Assembly: GCA_945637645.1 (NCBI GenBank)
Contig: CALZDK010000052.1
Span: 1 to 10,981 of the forward strand
Direction: 5' to 3'
Length of the DNA: 10,981 nucleotides
DNA from: an uncultured Prevotella sp.
GTDB lineage: Bacteria; Bacteroidota; Bacteroidia; Bacteroidales; Bacteroidaceae
The position numbers were made by a program, and so were the translations under genes. Below, in pieces: positions 1 to 6,492 of this stretch. The notes under the pieces were generated by a model. That model saw nothing but the letters and a program-made list of their open reading frames with translations, was not told the origin of the DNA and did no database searches. How positions within the stretch are numbered: position 1 is the first letter of the stretch; each line of letters opens with the position of its first letter.

Positions 1-59
1 TTGTGTTGCTTCAGCAGTTTAAGCAATATGTCTTTGTTCTCTTGCGTCATACTTAACAT
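1..59 (-). CDS. 5' end of a gene running off the left edge, function unknown
   Basis: The minus strand has an open frame from ATG at 59..57 (MLSMTQENKDIL...), with a second in-frame ATG at 50..48 that gives MTQENKDILLKLLKQH. Only about 16-19 codons are in the window, so no family can be assigned. The upstream ATG overlaps the stop codon (55..53) of a possible HsdS tail, the arrangement expected of translationally coupled genes. That favours a real gene, but the second ATG is equally plausible as the start. The visible peptide is helical and charged and has no signal sequence. Confidence 0.45.
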   Translation of the reverse strand, partial: MLSMTQENKDILLKLLKQH

Positions 60-118
60 ACTTTTATTTGTCCTGTCACTACATCGCTGATGAGCCGCTG
101 CATGTATTGGATTTCATC
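53..118 (-). pseudogene. possible C-terminal tail of a type I restriction specificity subunit (HsdS-like)
   Basis: A 21-codon minus-strand frame runs from just after an in-frame TAG (121..119) to a TAA at 55..53. It ends in ...QRLISDVVTGQIKVC. HsdS specificity subunits of type I restriction systems often end in a helix of the form LIS-x-VVTGKIDV, and the resemblance is the only evidence. Everything upstream of the TAG that should encode the target-recognition domains is absent or out of frame, so this would be a remnant. It could be chance: the peptide is short. The overlap of its stop with the start of the next ORF fits an ancestral operon. Confidence 0.35.
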
Positions 119-197
119 CTACCTTTTATCGCCATGGCAGAATTTTCAAAACAAGTTTGAACTCTGCCTTACTTCCATATTCGTAGTATTTATGGTG

Positions 198-227
198 CAA
201 ATATAACAAGAATTATTGGAATAAATT
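198..227 (-). promoter_or_regulatory. possible -7 promoter element facing the left edge
   Basis: On the minus strand TATATTTG (205..198) matches the Bacteroidota -7 consensus TAnnTTTG and is followed by C, as is usual. No good TTG/TTTG -33 element lies 19-21 bp upstream, only AT-rich sequence, so the call is weak. If used, it would give a leader of about 130 nt containing the HsdS-like scrap before the ORF at the left edge. The stretch between it and the plus-strand scrap near 376 shows nothing else I can support. Confidence 0.3.
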
Positions 228-375
228 TCATTTACGAAAGATTTCAATGATTTTGTGGTTGTTTTTCTGAAAATGATAAGAAAAATGCAAGTTTGAAGCC
301 CATTTTTGACACATTATTCATTATTATTCAGAAAGCTATATACAGCGTTTTCAAGTTGGCAGACGAGAACCTCCA

Positions 376-447
376 AACACCTATCTGCTCGACTTCCCAA
401 GCGAGGAGGTGCGCACCGGGTTTATCGGCACTATTGCTTCGGGATAA
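376..447 (+). pseudogene. remnant of an AAA-ATPase-like / PD-(D/E)XK family gene
   Basis: In the plus frame starting at 376 the codons read NTYLLDFPSEEVRTGFIGT followed by IASG and a TAA at 445-447. The block NTYLLDFP-(S/N)-EEV-x-x-GF is recognisable from the middle of the multicopy Bacteroidota proteins with an AAA-ATPase-like N-terminal domain (PF09820) and a C-terminal PD-(D/E)XK nuclease-like domain (PF08011). Upstream the same frame is open only to about 310 and no longer resembles the family. Downstream it ends exactly where the convergent DUF4143 ATPase fragment stops (450..448). So only about 24 codons of a gene normally about 500 codons long remain. The assignment is from memory of the motif; there is no promoter or start. 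Confidence 0.5.
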
Positions 448-1008
448 CTACAGGAACATTGTCATGAACACAGGTGTCAACAGAATTCCGTTGTCATTGC
501 GCATGTCTTTTGTATAAAGCAAATAGCCTTGCGCCACCCTATCAGAATATTTTCTCATAAATGAGTCCAAGGAGGCGTGGGTCTTGTAACCAGACGACTT
601 TACCTCAATAGGGCATACCTTGTTGCCTCGTGACAGGAGGAAATCAATTTCATAATTGTGTTTGCCGCTTTCCGTAGGCCATGTATGATAGAACAGTTCG
701 TTGCCGGAAACCTTCAACATCTGGGCAACGACATTCTCATATACGTACCCCAAGTCTGCCGCCAACTTATCATTAAGCAATTTCTGATAAATTATATTCT
801 CCGTTATGTCCTTGTCCTTGAATGCCAATGTGATGAACAGCCCCGTGTCGTTGAGATACATCTTATATCTATCAGAATCCTCGTGTAGCGGCATTCCCAC
901 AGAGGGGGCGTTGCTATGATGGGCTATCATCACCACCTGTGAGTCTTCCATGTCTTGTATGATTTCCTCCACCCGGTCTTTCTTGCCTTGCTCCACCACG
1001 CTTGACAA
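448..1008 (-). pseudogene. C-terminal fragment of a DUF4143 AAA+ ATPase (N-terminal ATPase domain lost)
   Basis: An open frame of 186 codons matches the C-terminal part of the Bacteroidota ATPases related to COG1373 (AAA_14 plus DUF4143), which are usually about 400-450 residues. Recognisable blocks are YKMYLNDTGLFITLAF, a NLGY/YENVVAQ-like stretch, ELFYHTW, and the nuclease-like HNYEIDFLLSRGNKVCPIEVKSSGYKTH split across neighbouring residues (E-x-D ... E-V-K). The P-loop and Walker B half is missing. The frame opens with TTG (1008..1006) directly after an in-frame TAG (1011..1009), and what lies upstream is a repeat-bearing promoter region rather than coding sequence. A promoter at about 1028-1059 could still transcribe it, so expression of a truncated polypeptide is possible, but loss of the ATPase core argues for a pseudogene. 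Its stop abuts the plus-strand remnant ending at 447. Confidence 0.75.
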
Positions 1009-1027
1009 CTATCAGCAATTTTGTCGG

Positions 1028-1059
1028 CAAAGATAAAACAATCTGCCGAAATTCTCACA
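1028..1059 (-). promoter_or_regulatory. Bacteroidota-type promoter upstream of the ATPase fragment
   Basis: On the minus strand TATCTTTG (1035..1028), followed by CC, is a good -7 element. Exactly 20 bp upstream is TGTG (1059..1056), a near match to the TTTG -33 element. The spacer contains the first copy of the 14-bp direct repeat described separately, so a repeat-binding protein would sit on the promoter. Transcription would start near 1022 and run into the ATPase fragment. Confidence 0.5.
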
Positions 1060-1159
1060 TTTTATTTGGTTAAAAATGCCGAAATTCTCACATTTTAAGC
1101 CATTTTGCCGAAATTCTCATAATTTATTTCATCAAATCTGCCGAAATTCTCACAATTTG
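1044..1159. repeat. four phased direct copies of a 14-bp motif (TGCCGAAATTCTCA)
   Basis: The 14-mer TGCCGAAATTCTCA occurs without a mismatch at 1044, 1077, 1106 and 1139, each followed by a related TTT-rich tail (CATTTTA, CATTTTA, TAATTTA, CAATTTG). Start-to-start distances are 33, 29 and 33 bp, close to three helical turns, so the copies face nearly the same side of the DNA. Copy 1 lies between the -33 and -7 elements of the minus-strand promoter and copies 2-4 lie upstream of it. This is the geometry of an operator array. The spacers are unrelated to one another and too short for CRISPR. A partly degraded duplication is the alternative. Confidence 0.8.
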
Positions 1160-1229
1160 TACTATCAGTAGAAACATGCTGTAATTAATGATTCAAGTTG
1201 AGCACATGAGAAACTGATATTAATGAGTA

Positions 1230-3326
1230 TTAATTCTTCAATTTCAAAAGGAAGCGGGAACCGGCGGTGTAGGTTGGGTCTATTCCTACTTCGCCGCCGA
1301 GTTTCTCGGCAATGAGATGGCAGATGTTGAGGCCAAGACCTGTGCCTTGGTGAAAATCGTCGAGTTTCATGAAACGCTCGAAGATGTCTTTCTGCTTGTC
1401 GAGGGGAATGCCGATACCGGTGTCTGTGACTGAGAACGTAACCGTTTTTGTATCCTCGTCTGCCTTTGCGCTTATGGTTATGCTGCCTTTCTCGGTATAT
1501 TTTATGGCGTTGGTAAGGAAGTTTATCAGTACTTGGCAGACACGCTGCGCGTCGGTGGTAATGGTAAAGTCGTCGTCGAGCTGTTTGTCGAAAACCATGG
1601 CTACGCTTTGCTTCGCCCTGTGGATAACCGTTTGTAGCGAGTTTTTGCAAATGGTGTTTACAGATTCCTTTTGCAAGTGTGTCGAGTAGCGTCCGCTCTC
1701 CAACTCTGATATTGATATGATGTCGCCAACGAGGGTTGTAAGGAGCTCGGAGTTGGTGCGTATTATGCGCCCAAAGTCCTCACGCTCTTTCTTGCCAAAC
1801 TCCATGTCGGGATTTAGCAGCAGTTGCGAGAATCCCACAATGGCGTTGAGCGGAGTGCGTATCTCGTGGCTCATGTTTTGTATGAATATGCTCTTCATCT
1901 TGTCTGAGACCTCTGCGCGCTTGCGGGCTTCCTCCAGTTCGGCGTTCTTCGCCCTCAGCCTCTTTGCGTTTATTCTCGAAGCCCTCTTGTAGAGCATCGA
2001 CACCACAACAACGAGAAGCGTGAAAAACACTGCAAGGGCAATAGTCACCGTAGCCTGTCTTGCGTCAGCCGTATGTTGTTTCCTGATCATGGCGTTGCGC
2101 TTGCCGAAAGTGCTCTCTAACTGTTTGTTTGCTTTCATCTTCGATATGGCGAGCTGGTTGTTGGTGGCGAGGAGCTGGCGTTGTGTCTCCTCATATTTGT
2201 TCAGCTCCGCCACTGCTTTGTTGTGCTCTATTTCCAGTCTTGCTGCCTCAAGCCTCAGTCTCATGTTGTTTGCCTCAAGCTCGTTGTTGCCTATCAGCTC
2301 TTTCATCTCAGCCTTGTCTGCCTCAAACACGTTTGCCCTTTCCGCTAAGAACAGTTCCCTCTCGGCGTTGTAGGAGGTCATGGCTTCTTTCCAGTCTCCC
2401 ATGTTGGTGAGTATGACTGTTGCAAGATGCCGATATTCGCTTTCTGTAAGTTTCTCCTTGGCGAGTGTGTTTGCCTCCTCCATACGATTGTCGAACACGA
2501 GGTTCATAGCCTCCAGCAATCCCTCCTTCTCAGGATAGCGGAAGCCGTGCTTCTCTTTCTGTCTCATGGCAAGGGTGTGGAATTTCCTGAACGTCGAGGT
2601 GTCGTTTTTCTCGAAGGCAAGATATGCTTCCTCCAAGTTGATCAGATACTTGTATCGCTCAATGTTTGGTATATTTCGTGCCTCGTCGATGTATTTTCTT
2701 GCCCCCTCGTAGTCGTACATTATTCTTTTCAGCGTAGCCACCCTCAGTATCGACATTGTAGGGTCGTGCTTTATTGAGTACTGTTTGAACATTTTCAGTG
2801 CCTTGATGTACCACTGGCACGCTTGTTCGTGGTTTTTCCTCACACGATAGATGTTGCCCAACATCCTGTAGCATGTGTATTGTCCGAAGTGGTCGTCGCT
2901 GTTGTCCACCTTGTCGCGCAGTTCGAGACAGCATTTCAGTGCCCTTAGCGTGTGGTGGTTGTTGAGGTGAATAGCCACCTCGTTGCCAAATGCCATATAA
3001 TAATATAAGGTGTCGTGAATGTCTGTCGCCAAGCGTTGTATCTGTCTTATGGCACTGAACGCCTCCTTGTCGTTGCTGTTCATGACATGGTGCTGAAGCT
3101 CAACTCCGAGTCCCACGCATTGTATGTATTTGTCGCCTCTCTCCAGTCCTATCTTGTACACCTCGCGCGCCTTTTTCAGACCTAAGGGCAGGTCGCGGTT
3201 GTTTTGTGCCTCAGTGTAGATTTTGTATATCTCTGGTTCCAGTTTCTGCTTGGTGAATTGTGCCTTGGCAGACAGAGGACAGAGTAGGGCAGCGGTGGTG
3301 ATCACCACTGCAATGATGGTTTTCAC
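1230..3326 (-). other. second kinase module with possible internal GTG start
   Basis: Codon 698 of the fused ORF is GTG (3326..3324). Read as a start it gives M-KTIIAVVITTAALLCPLSAKA-Q, a textbook signal peptide with lysine at position 2, a hydrophobic core and an A-K-A cleavage site. The resulting protein is 698 residues, a complete TPR histidine kinase. The preceding 697 residues end ...ARILLNIP, aligning with the true C-terminus of the second copy (...SRFLLKLKN). So the junction lies exactly at the ancestral gene boundary. No stop codon in this frame separates the modules and I see no TAnnTTTG promoter just upstream, so independent expression would need internal translation initiation. Confidence 0.5.
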
Positions 3327-5417
3327 CGGGATGTTGAGCAATATCCGTGCCTTGTCGCAACGAGTCTTCTGAAAGCTTATCGTTCCTGCCAGTTTCCTTA
3401 CGGCAGCCCTGCTTACAGAGAGCGACATTTTGTATGCCTCCATATCGCCCGACAACGTGGCGTTGCCCGTGAGAGCGCGATTGTCACATTCCGTCTTTGG
3501 GTCAATGTCGTATTCTATGCTTATGTCTGCATTGTTGTCTGAAACGCCTGTCCGCAGGTTTATCCCCTTGGCACTGGTGTGGTTGAGGGCGAATTTCAGC
3601 CCGTGGATCAGGGCGGTTTCCAACAGTTTCTTGTCGGTGGTTAGCATTATGTCGGCGTTGCCCTCGCAGTCTATTGCCTTGCCGTTCCTCTCCCCTTCGG
3701 TAATGTCGCTTATGGAGTTGTTGATTATCTCGTTCAGCCCACATTCCTTCTTCTCCACCTTTTGCCTGCCGCTCTCTATGAACGACAGTTGCAGCACGTC
3801 GTTTACTATGGTGGTAAGCACGTTGGAGCTCTCTTCTATTTTGTCTTTTATCTCTGCCTTGTCTTCCTCGCTGAGTCCCTCACCGTTGAGCATCAGTTCA
3901 GAGAATCCCACCACGGCGTTGAGTGGAGTGCGTATGTCGTGGCTGAGGTTCTTGGTGAATGCCGACTTCATTCTTTCCAGTTCCTGGGCTTGGTCGAGAG
4001 CCTCGGTCAGTTCCTGGTTCTTTGTGTTGAGTTTCCTAAGGTGTAGCCTGCTTCTGATGTAAGCCACTGTGGCGTAGCTTAGCACGATGATAAATGCGAG
4101 CCATGCAACCAATGAAATTATGTGCCTTGTGTGTGCCTCGGATTTCATTATTGAGAGTTCCATGTCGTGTGTGGCATGCTCGTTCACGGTTCTTAGGCTG
4201 TCTGCCTTCATGCGAGCTATGAGCAGCGAGTCGTTGGAGAGTTGCATGGTGATGTTAGCTTTCTTCTGTGCCTCAAGCTCTGCTTCGGCAGCACTTTGTT
4301 GCAGCAGTTGTTGTGCCATCTCGTACTCCAGTCGCAGCCTGTTGAGGTTCAGTTTGCCTTTCTCCAACGAGGCATCGATCTCGGAAATCTGCAATGCGGG
4401 TGACTCGTTGATATCCGCAGAGTCTCTTGTTCTGTTGAATTTCCTGACAGCGTTCAATGCCTCCCGATACTCGCCCCTTGCTACCATCAGCTTGGTCGCT
4501 GTTGCTACGCCAGGTGTCTTGGAGTCACCATAGGCTATCCTTGCCGCCTCGTCCGTGTTGCCTTTTGTCAGTTCTTTCAACACTTGCAGGTGCTTTTTCT
4601 CCACCGAAGAGCCCTGTGTTTCGATATATTGTTTGTAGTGGTCGTAAACCTTGTTGTATTTGTCATATTCCTTTGCCTCAAAGTATGCTTTCAGCAATAT
4701 GTTAAGTATGGAGAAATAGTTGTTTGGGTTCTTCACCAGTGCCAAGCCTGTCTCGCCAGCCTTTATTGCCTCTTTCAGCTTGTATTGCAGCAAATGGCAT
4801 GTTGACAGTCGCATGTAGGCGGCACTGTGGTCTTGGTCGGGCAAGTGGTTTATCATGATGTCGAGCGACTCCTTGAGATATTTTTCCGCCATCTCATAGT
4901 TGCGTGTCACCATATAGATGTTGCCAAGCGCCCTTATGGCTATCATTTGTCCGTAGTAGTTGTTGTCCAAGACGGCCTGCTTTCTCAGGCTCTCCGTTTC
5001 CTGGAGCGCAATGAGGAAGTGGTTTTTGTTTATCTCGTATGTTATTTTCGACGAGCGTGCGAAATAGTAGTATTTCATCTGTCCGCTTCTCTCTGCCTCT
5101 CGTGCCAAGCGTTCCACAGCGTTGTAAAACTCCGTGTCCTCCCTTGTTATGTTGTAGTGGTTGACGTAGAGTGAAAGGGCAAGACATACAGCTTTCTTGT
5201 CGCCGCTAAGCACCGACATGTTGTACATTGTGTCGGCTATGGCAAGACATTTCTTGTAGCGTTTCATGTTGGAGGCACGCCTGTAGTAGTCATACAGCTT
5301 GTCGTCTATCTTGAAAGGATTGTTTTGGGCAGCCAAGTCTATGGACACAAAAATGCTGATGATGCCAATAAGCACCAACTTGAAAGCCAAAAGCCTTATG
5401 TGTCCTCTTGTGTTCAT
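1230..5417 (-). CDS. tandem double TPR histidine kinase fused in one reading frame
   Basis: This 1395-residue ORF encodes two paralogous membrane sensor kinases in series. First half: signal peptide (residues 1-30, ending LAAQ), periplasmic TPR region (~35-345), coiled coil (~350-430), transmembrane helix (~433-454), HisKA with phosphoacceptor H493 in LSHDIRTPLNAVVGF, then an ATPase-like domain (~590-697) lacking the usual boxes (T601/H605 where asparagines are expected, no DxGxG, no GTGLGL). Second half: another signal-like hydrophobic segment (698-720, VKTIIAVV...AKA), TPR region (~725-1020), coiled coil (~1030-1118), transmembrane helix (~1123-1143), HisKA with H1184 in MSHEIRTPLNAIVGF, and an intact HATPase with N-box N1303, G1 DTGIGIP from 1332 and G2 GTGLGL from 1358. 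By the positive-inside rule, segment 698-720 can thread the chain back to the periplasm, so both TPR regions would be outside and both kinase domains inside. The halves align throughout, for example RALGNIYMVTRN with RMLGNIYRVRKN. There is no receiver or DNA-binding domain and no regulator in the window. It starts 3 nt after ribD, so the two are probably cotranscribed. The alternative is two proteins, with the second beginning at an internal GTG. Confidence 0.85.
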   Translation of the reverse strand: MNTRGHIRLLAFKLVLIGIISIFVSIDLAAQNNPFKIDDKLYDYYRRASNMKRYKKCLAIADTMYNMSVLSGDKKAVCLALSLYVNHYNITREDTEFYNAVERLAREAERSGQMKYYYFARSSKITYEINKNHFLIALQETESLRKQAVLDNNYYGQMIAIRALGNIYMVTRNYEMAEKYLKESLDIMINHLPDQDHSAAYMRLSTCHLLQYKLKEAIKAGETGLALVKNPNNYFSILNILLKAYFEAKEYDKYNKVYDHYKQYIETQGSSVEKKHLQVLKELTKGNTDEAARIAYGDSKTPGVATATKLMVARGEYREALNAVRKFNRTRDSADINESPALQISEIDASLEKGKLNLNRLRLEYEMAQQLLQQSAAEAELEAQKKANITMQLSNDSLLIARMKADSLRTVNEHATHDMELSIMKSEAHTRHIISLVAWLAFIIVLSYATVAYIRSRLHLRKLNTKNQELTEALDQAQELERMKSAFTKNLSHDIRTPLNAVVGFSELMLNGEGLSEEDKAEIKDKIEESSNVLTTIVNDVLQLSFIESGRQKVEKKECGLNEIINNSISDITEGERNGKAIDCEGNADIMLTTDKKLLETALIHGLKFALNHTSAKGINLRTGVSDNNADISIEYDIDPKTECDNRALTGNATLSGDMEAYKMSLSVSRAAVRKLAGTISFQKTRCDKARILLNIPVKTIIAVVITTAALLCPLSAKAQFTKQKLEPEIYKIYTEAQNNRDLPLGLKKAREVYKIGLERGDKYIQCVGLGVELQHHVMNSNDKEAFSAIRQIQRLATDIHDTLYYYMAFGNEVAIHLNNHHTLRALKCCLELRDKVDNSDDHFGQYTCYRMLGNIYRVRKNHEQACQWYIKALKMFKQYSIKHDPTMSILRVATLKRIMYDYEGARKYIDEARNIPNIERYKYLINLEEAYLAFEKNDTSTFRKFHTLAMRQKEKHGFRYPEKEGLLEAMNLVFDNRMEEANTLAKEKLTESEYRHLATVILTNMGDWKEAMTSYNAERELFLAERANVFEADKAEMKELIGNNELEANNMRLRLEAARLEIEHNKAVAELNKYEETQRQLLATNNQLAISKMKANKQLESTFGKRNAMIRKQHTADARQATVTIALAVFFTLLVVVVSMLYKRASRINAKRLRAKNAELEEARKRAEVSDKMKSIFIQNMSHEIRTPLNAIVGFSQLLLNPDMEFGKKEREDFGRIIRTNSELLTTLVGDIISISELESGRYSTHLQKESVNTICKNSLQTVIHRAKQSVAMVFDKQLDDDFTITTDAQRVCQVLINFLTNAIKYTEKGSITISAKADEDTKTVTFSVTDTGIGIPLDKQKDIFERFMKLDDFHQGTGLGLNICHLIAEKLGGEVGIDPTYTAGSRFLLKLKN

Positions 5418-5420
5418 TTT

Positions 5421-6371
5421 TTATCTAACTACCCAGACTATTCTGTTGCCATCAATGGCCTCGGTTTTTTTTGTTCTTGCATCCTCAGGAATCCTTGCCG
5501 CCCTTGTGCCGTTGCCAACGAGAACCGGCGACACTTCTATGCGTATCTCGTCCCACAGCCCGGCGTCGATGAACGACTGGTGCGTGGCGGCTCCACCCTC
5601 TACAAGCAACGACTGCACTTGCCTCTCGTAGAGATGCGACATGAGTTGCGGTAGTATAGGGCTACTGGTGTCCATGCCCTCAAAGCATGGGTTGTTGCGG
5701 TCAAGAACAAGGCGCAAGGGACTCTCGCCCGACCATAGGCGTACGTCGAGGCGTGGATTCTCTCTCTCCGCCGTTGTCCTGCCTACAAGTATGGCGTCGC
5801 ACTCGCTGCGGAGTTTGTGGACGAGCATTCGGGTGAATGGCGTGGAGAAGGCAAAAGCCTTGCCGCCGTTGTCGATGAAACCGTCGGCAGACTGCGCCCA
5901 TTTCAGTATTATGTATGGGCGGCGCTTCTCATGGAAGGTGAAGAAACGCCTGTTTAACTCCCGGCACTCCTTCTCCAGCACTCCCACTGTGACCTCTATG
6001 CCTGCCTCCCGCAACATTTCCACACCACGGCCGCTTACCTTGGCAAAGGGGTCGATGCAGCCCACCACACAGCGGCGTACGCCTTTCCTTACTATAAGTT
6101 CGGCGCAAGGCGGTGTCTTGCCGTAATGGGCGCATGGCTCAAGGCTCACATAGATGGTGGATTGGCTGAGCAGCGGTTCGTCCTCCTGCCTCACGGAAGC
6201 GAAGGCATTGACCTCGGCATGCCCCTCGCCGCAACGCACATGATAGCCTTCGCCTATGATACGGTCGCCGCACACTATCACGGCCCCGACCATAGGGTTT
6301 GGTCGGGCGTTGCGTTGTCCGTTCTGTGCCAGTTGAAGGCATCGTTGCATGAATGTTTGGTCTTTCGTCAT
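5421..6371 (-). CDS. ribD: bifunctional riboflavin biosynthesis deaminase/reductase RibD
   Basis: RibD converts the first pathway pyrimidine intermediate by deamination and then NADPH-dependent reduction of the ribose, in the cytoplasm. The start ATG at 6371..6369 gives 316 residues. The N-terminal zinc deaminase domain shows H51-A-E53 in GEGHAEVNAF and C80/C89 in PCAHYGKTPPC. The C-terminal reductase domain shows KWAQSADG (157-164), VGRTTAERENPRLDVR (196-211) and VEGG (257-260). The length is on the short side for the family (E. coli about 367). An in-frame ATG at 6404 would add 11 residues but lies upstream of the promoter -7 element, so I reject it. The SADG motif replaces the commoner SLDG. 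The gene is first in a likely operon: its TAA (5423..5421) is 3 nt from the start of the double kinase. No other riboflavin genes are nearby and the leader is too short for an FMN riboswitch. Confidence 0.95.
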   Translation of the reverse strand: MTKDQTFMQRCLQLAQNGQRNARPNPMVGAVIVCGDRIIGEGYHVRCGEGHAEVNAFASVRQEDEPLLSQSTIYVSLEPCAHYGKTPPCAELIVRKGVRRCVVGCIDPFAKVSGRGVEMLREAGIEVTVGVLEKECRELNRRFFTFHEKRRPYIILKWAQSADGFIDNGGKAFAFSTPFTRMLVHKLRSECDAILVGRTTAERENPRLDVRLWSGESPLRLVLDRNNPCFEGMDTSSPILPQLMSHLYERQVQSLLVEGGAATHQSFIDAGLWDEIRIEVSPVLVGNGTRAARIPEDARTKKTEAIDGNRIVWVVR

Positions 6372-6381
6372 AATTTTGTGC

Positions 6382-6417
6382 GCAAAGATACGAAAAAATA
6401 CCATTATTTCCCAAAAA
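6382..6417 (-). promoter_or_regulatory. ribD promoter
   Basis: On the minus strand TATCTTTG (6390..6383), followed by C, forms the -7 element. TTTTTG (6417..6412) forms the -33 element, with 21 bp between TTG and TA. Initiation a few bases past the -7 box would leave only about 5-10 nt before the ATG at 6371, so the mRNA is nearly leaderless. This is what fixes the ribD start. Confidence 0.75.
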
Positions 6418-6431
6418 ACTTCAAAAAAACT

Positions 6432-6462
6432 TTTGTCCTTTGGCGATAATGTTGTACTTTTG
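6432..6462 (+). promoter_or_regulatory. promoter of the glycosyltransferase operon
   Basis: TTTG at 6432-6435, a 19-bp spacer and TACTTTTG at 6455-6462, followed by CA, match the Bacteroidota consensus fully. The expected start site near 6468 leaves a leader of about 25 nt before the ATG at 6493. The -33 element is only 14 bp from the divergent ribD -33 element, with A/T tracts between. Confidence 0.8.
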
Positions 6463-6492
6463 CAGAAAAGCAGGAGTCAAACAGCGAAAACA

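Noticed and set aside
293..517. Plus-strand 74-codon ORF starting with TTG
   Set aside because: It runs antisense into the ATPase fragment, has no promoter, and is in a different frame from the recognisable remnant at 376-447.
1044..1159. Four direct repeats considered as a CRISPR array
   Set aside because: The 14-bp repeats are too short and the intervals (15-19 bp) are not spacer-like; no cas genes are present.
1160..1229. Terminator after the double kinase
   Set aside because: ATCAGT (1164-1169) and ACTGAT (1213-1218) are complementary, but the arms are short, the loop is long and there is no T-tract.
1165..1650. Minus-strand 161-codon ORF overlapping the kinase C-terminus
   Set aside because: It is an out-of-frame shadow of the second kinase ATPase domain, with an arginine/histidine-rich composition typical of misread coding sequence.
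3430..4062. Plus-strand 210-codon ORF antisense to the first kinase module
   Set aside because: It is a serine-rich shadow of a real kinase gene on the other strand, without a promoter or recognisable motif.
6372..6404. Upstream ATG of ribD giving 11 extra residues
   Set aside because: It would place the start before the -7 element; MTKDQTFM at 6371 matches the usual start of the deaminase domain.
6371..6420. FMN riboswitch in front of ribD
   Set aside because: The promoter leaves fewer than about 10 nt of leader, too short for any riboswitch.
6349..6492. 48-codon N-terminal extension of the GT4 gene
   Set aside because: It lies upstream of and across the promoter; the GT-B fold starts at MRVLIVN (6493).
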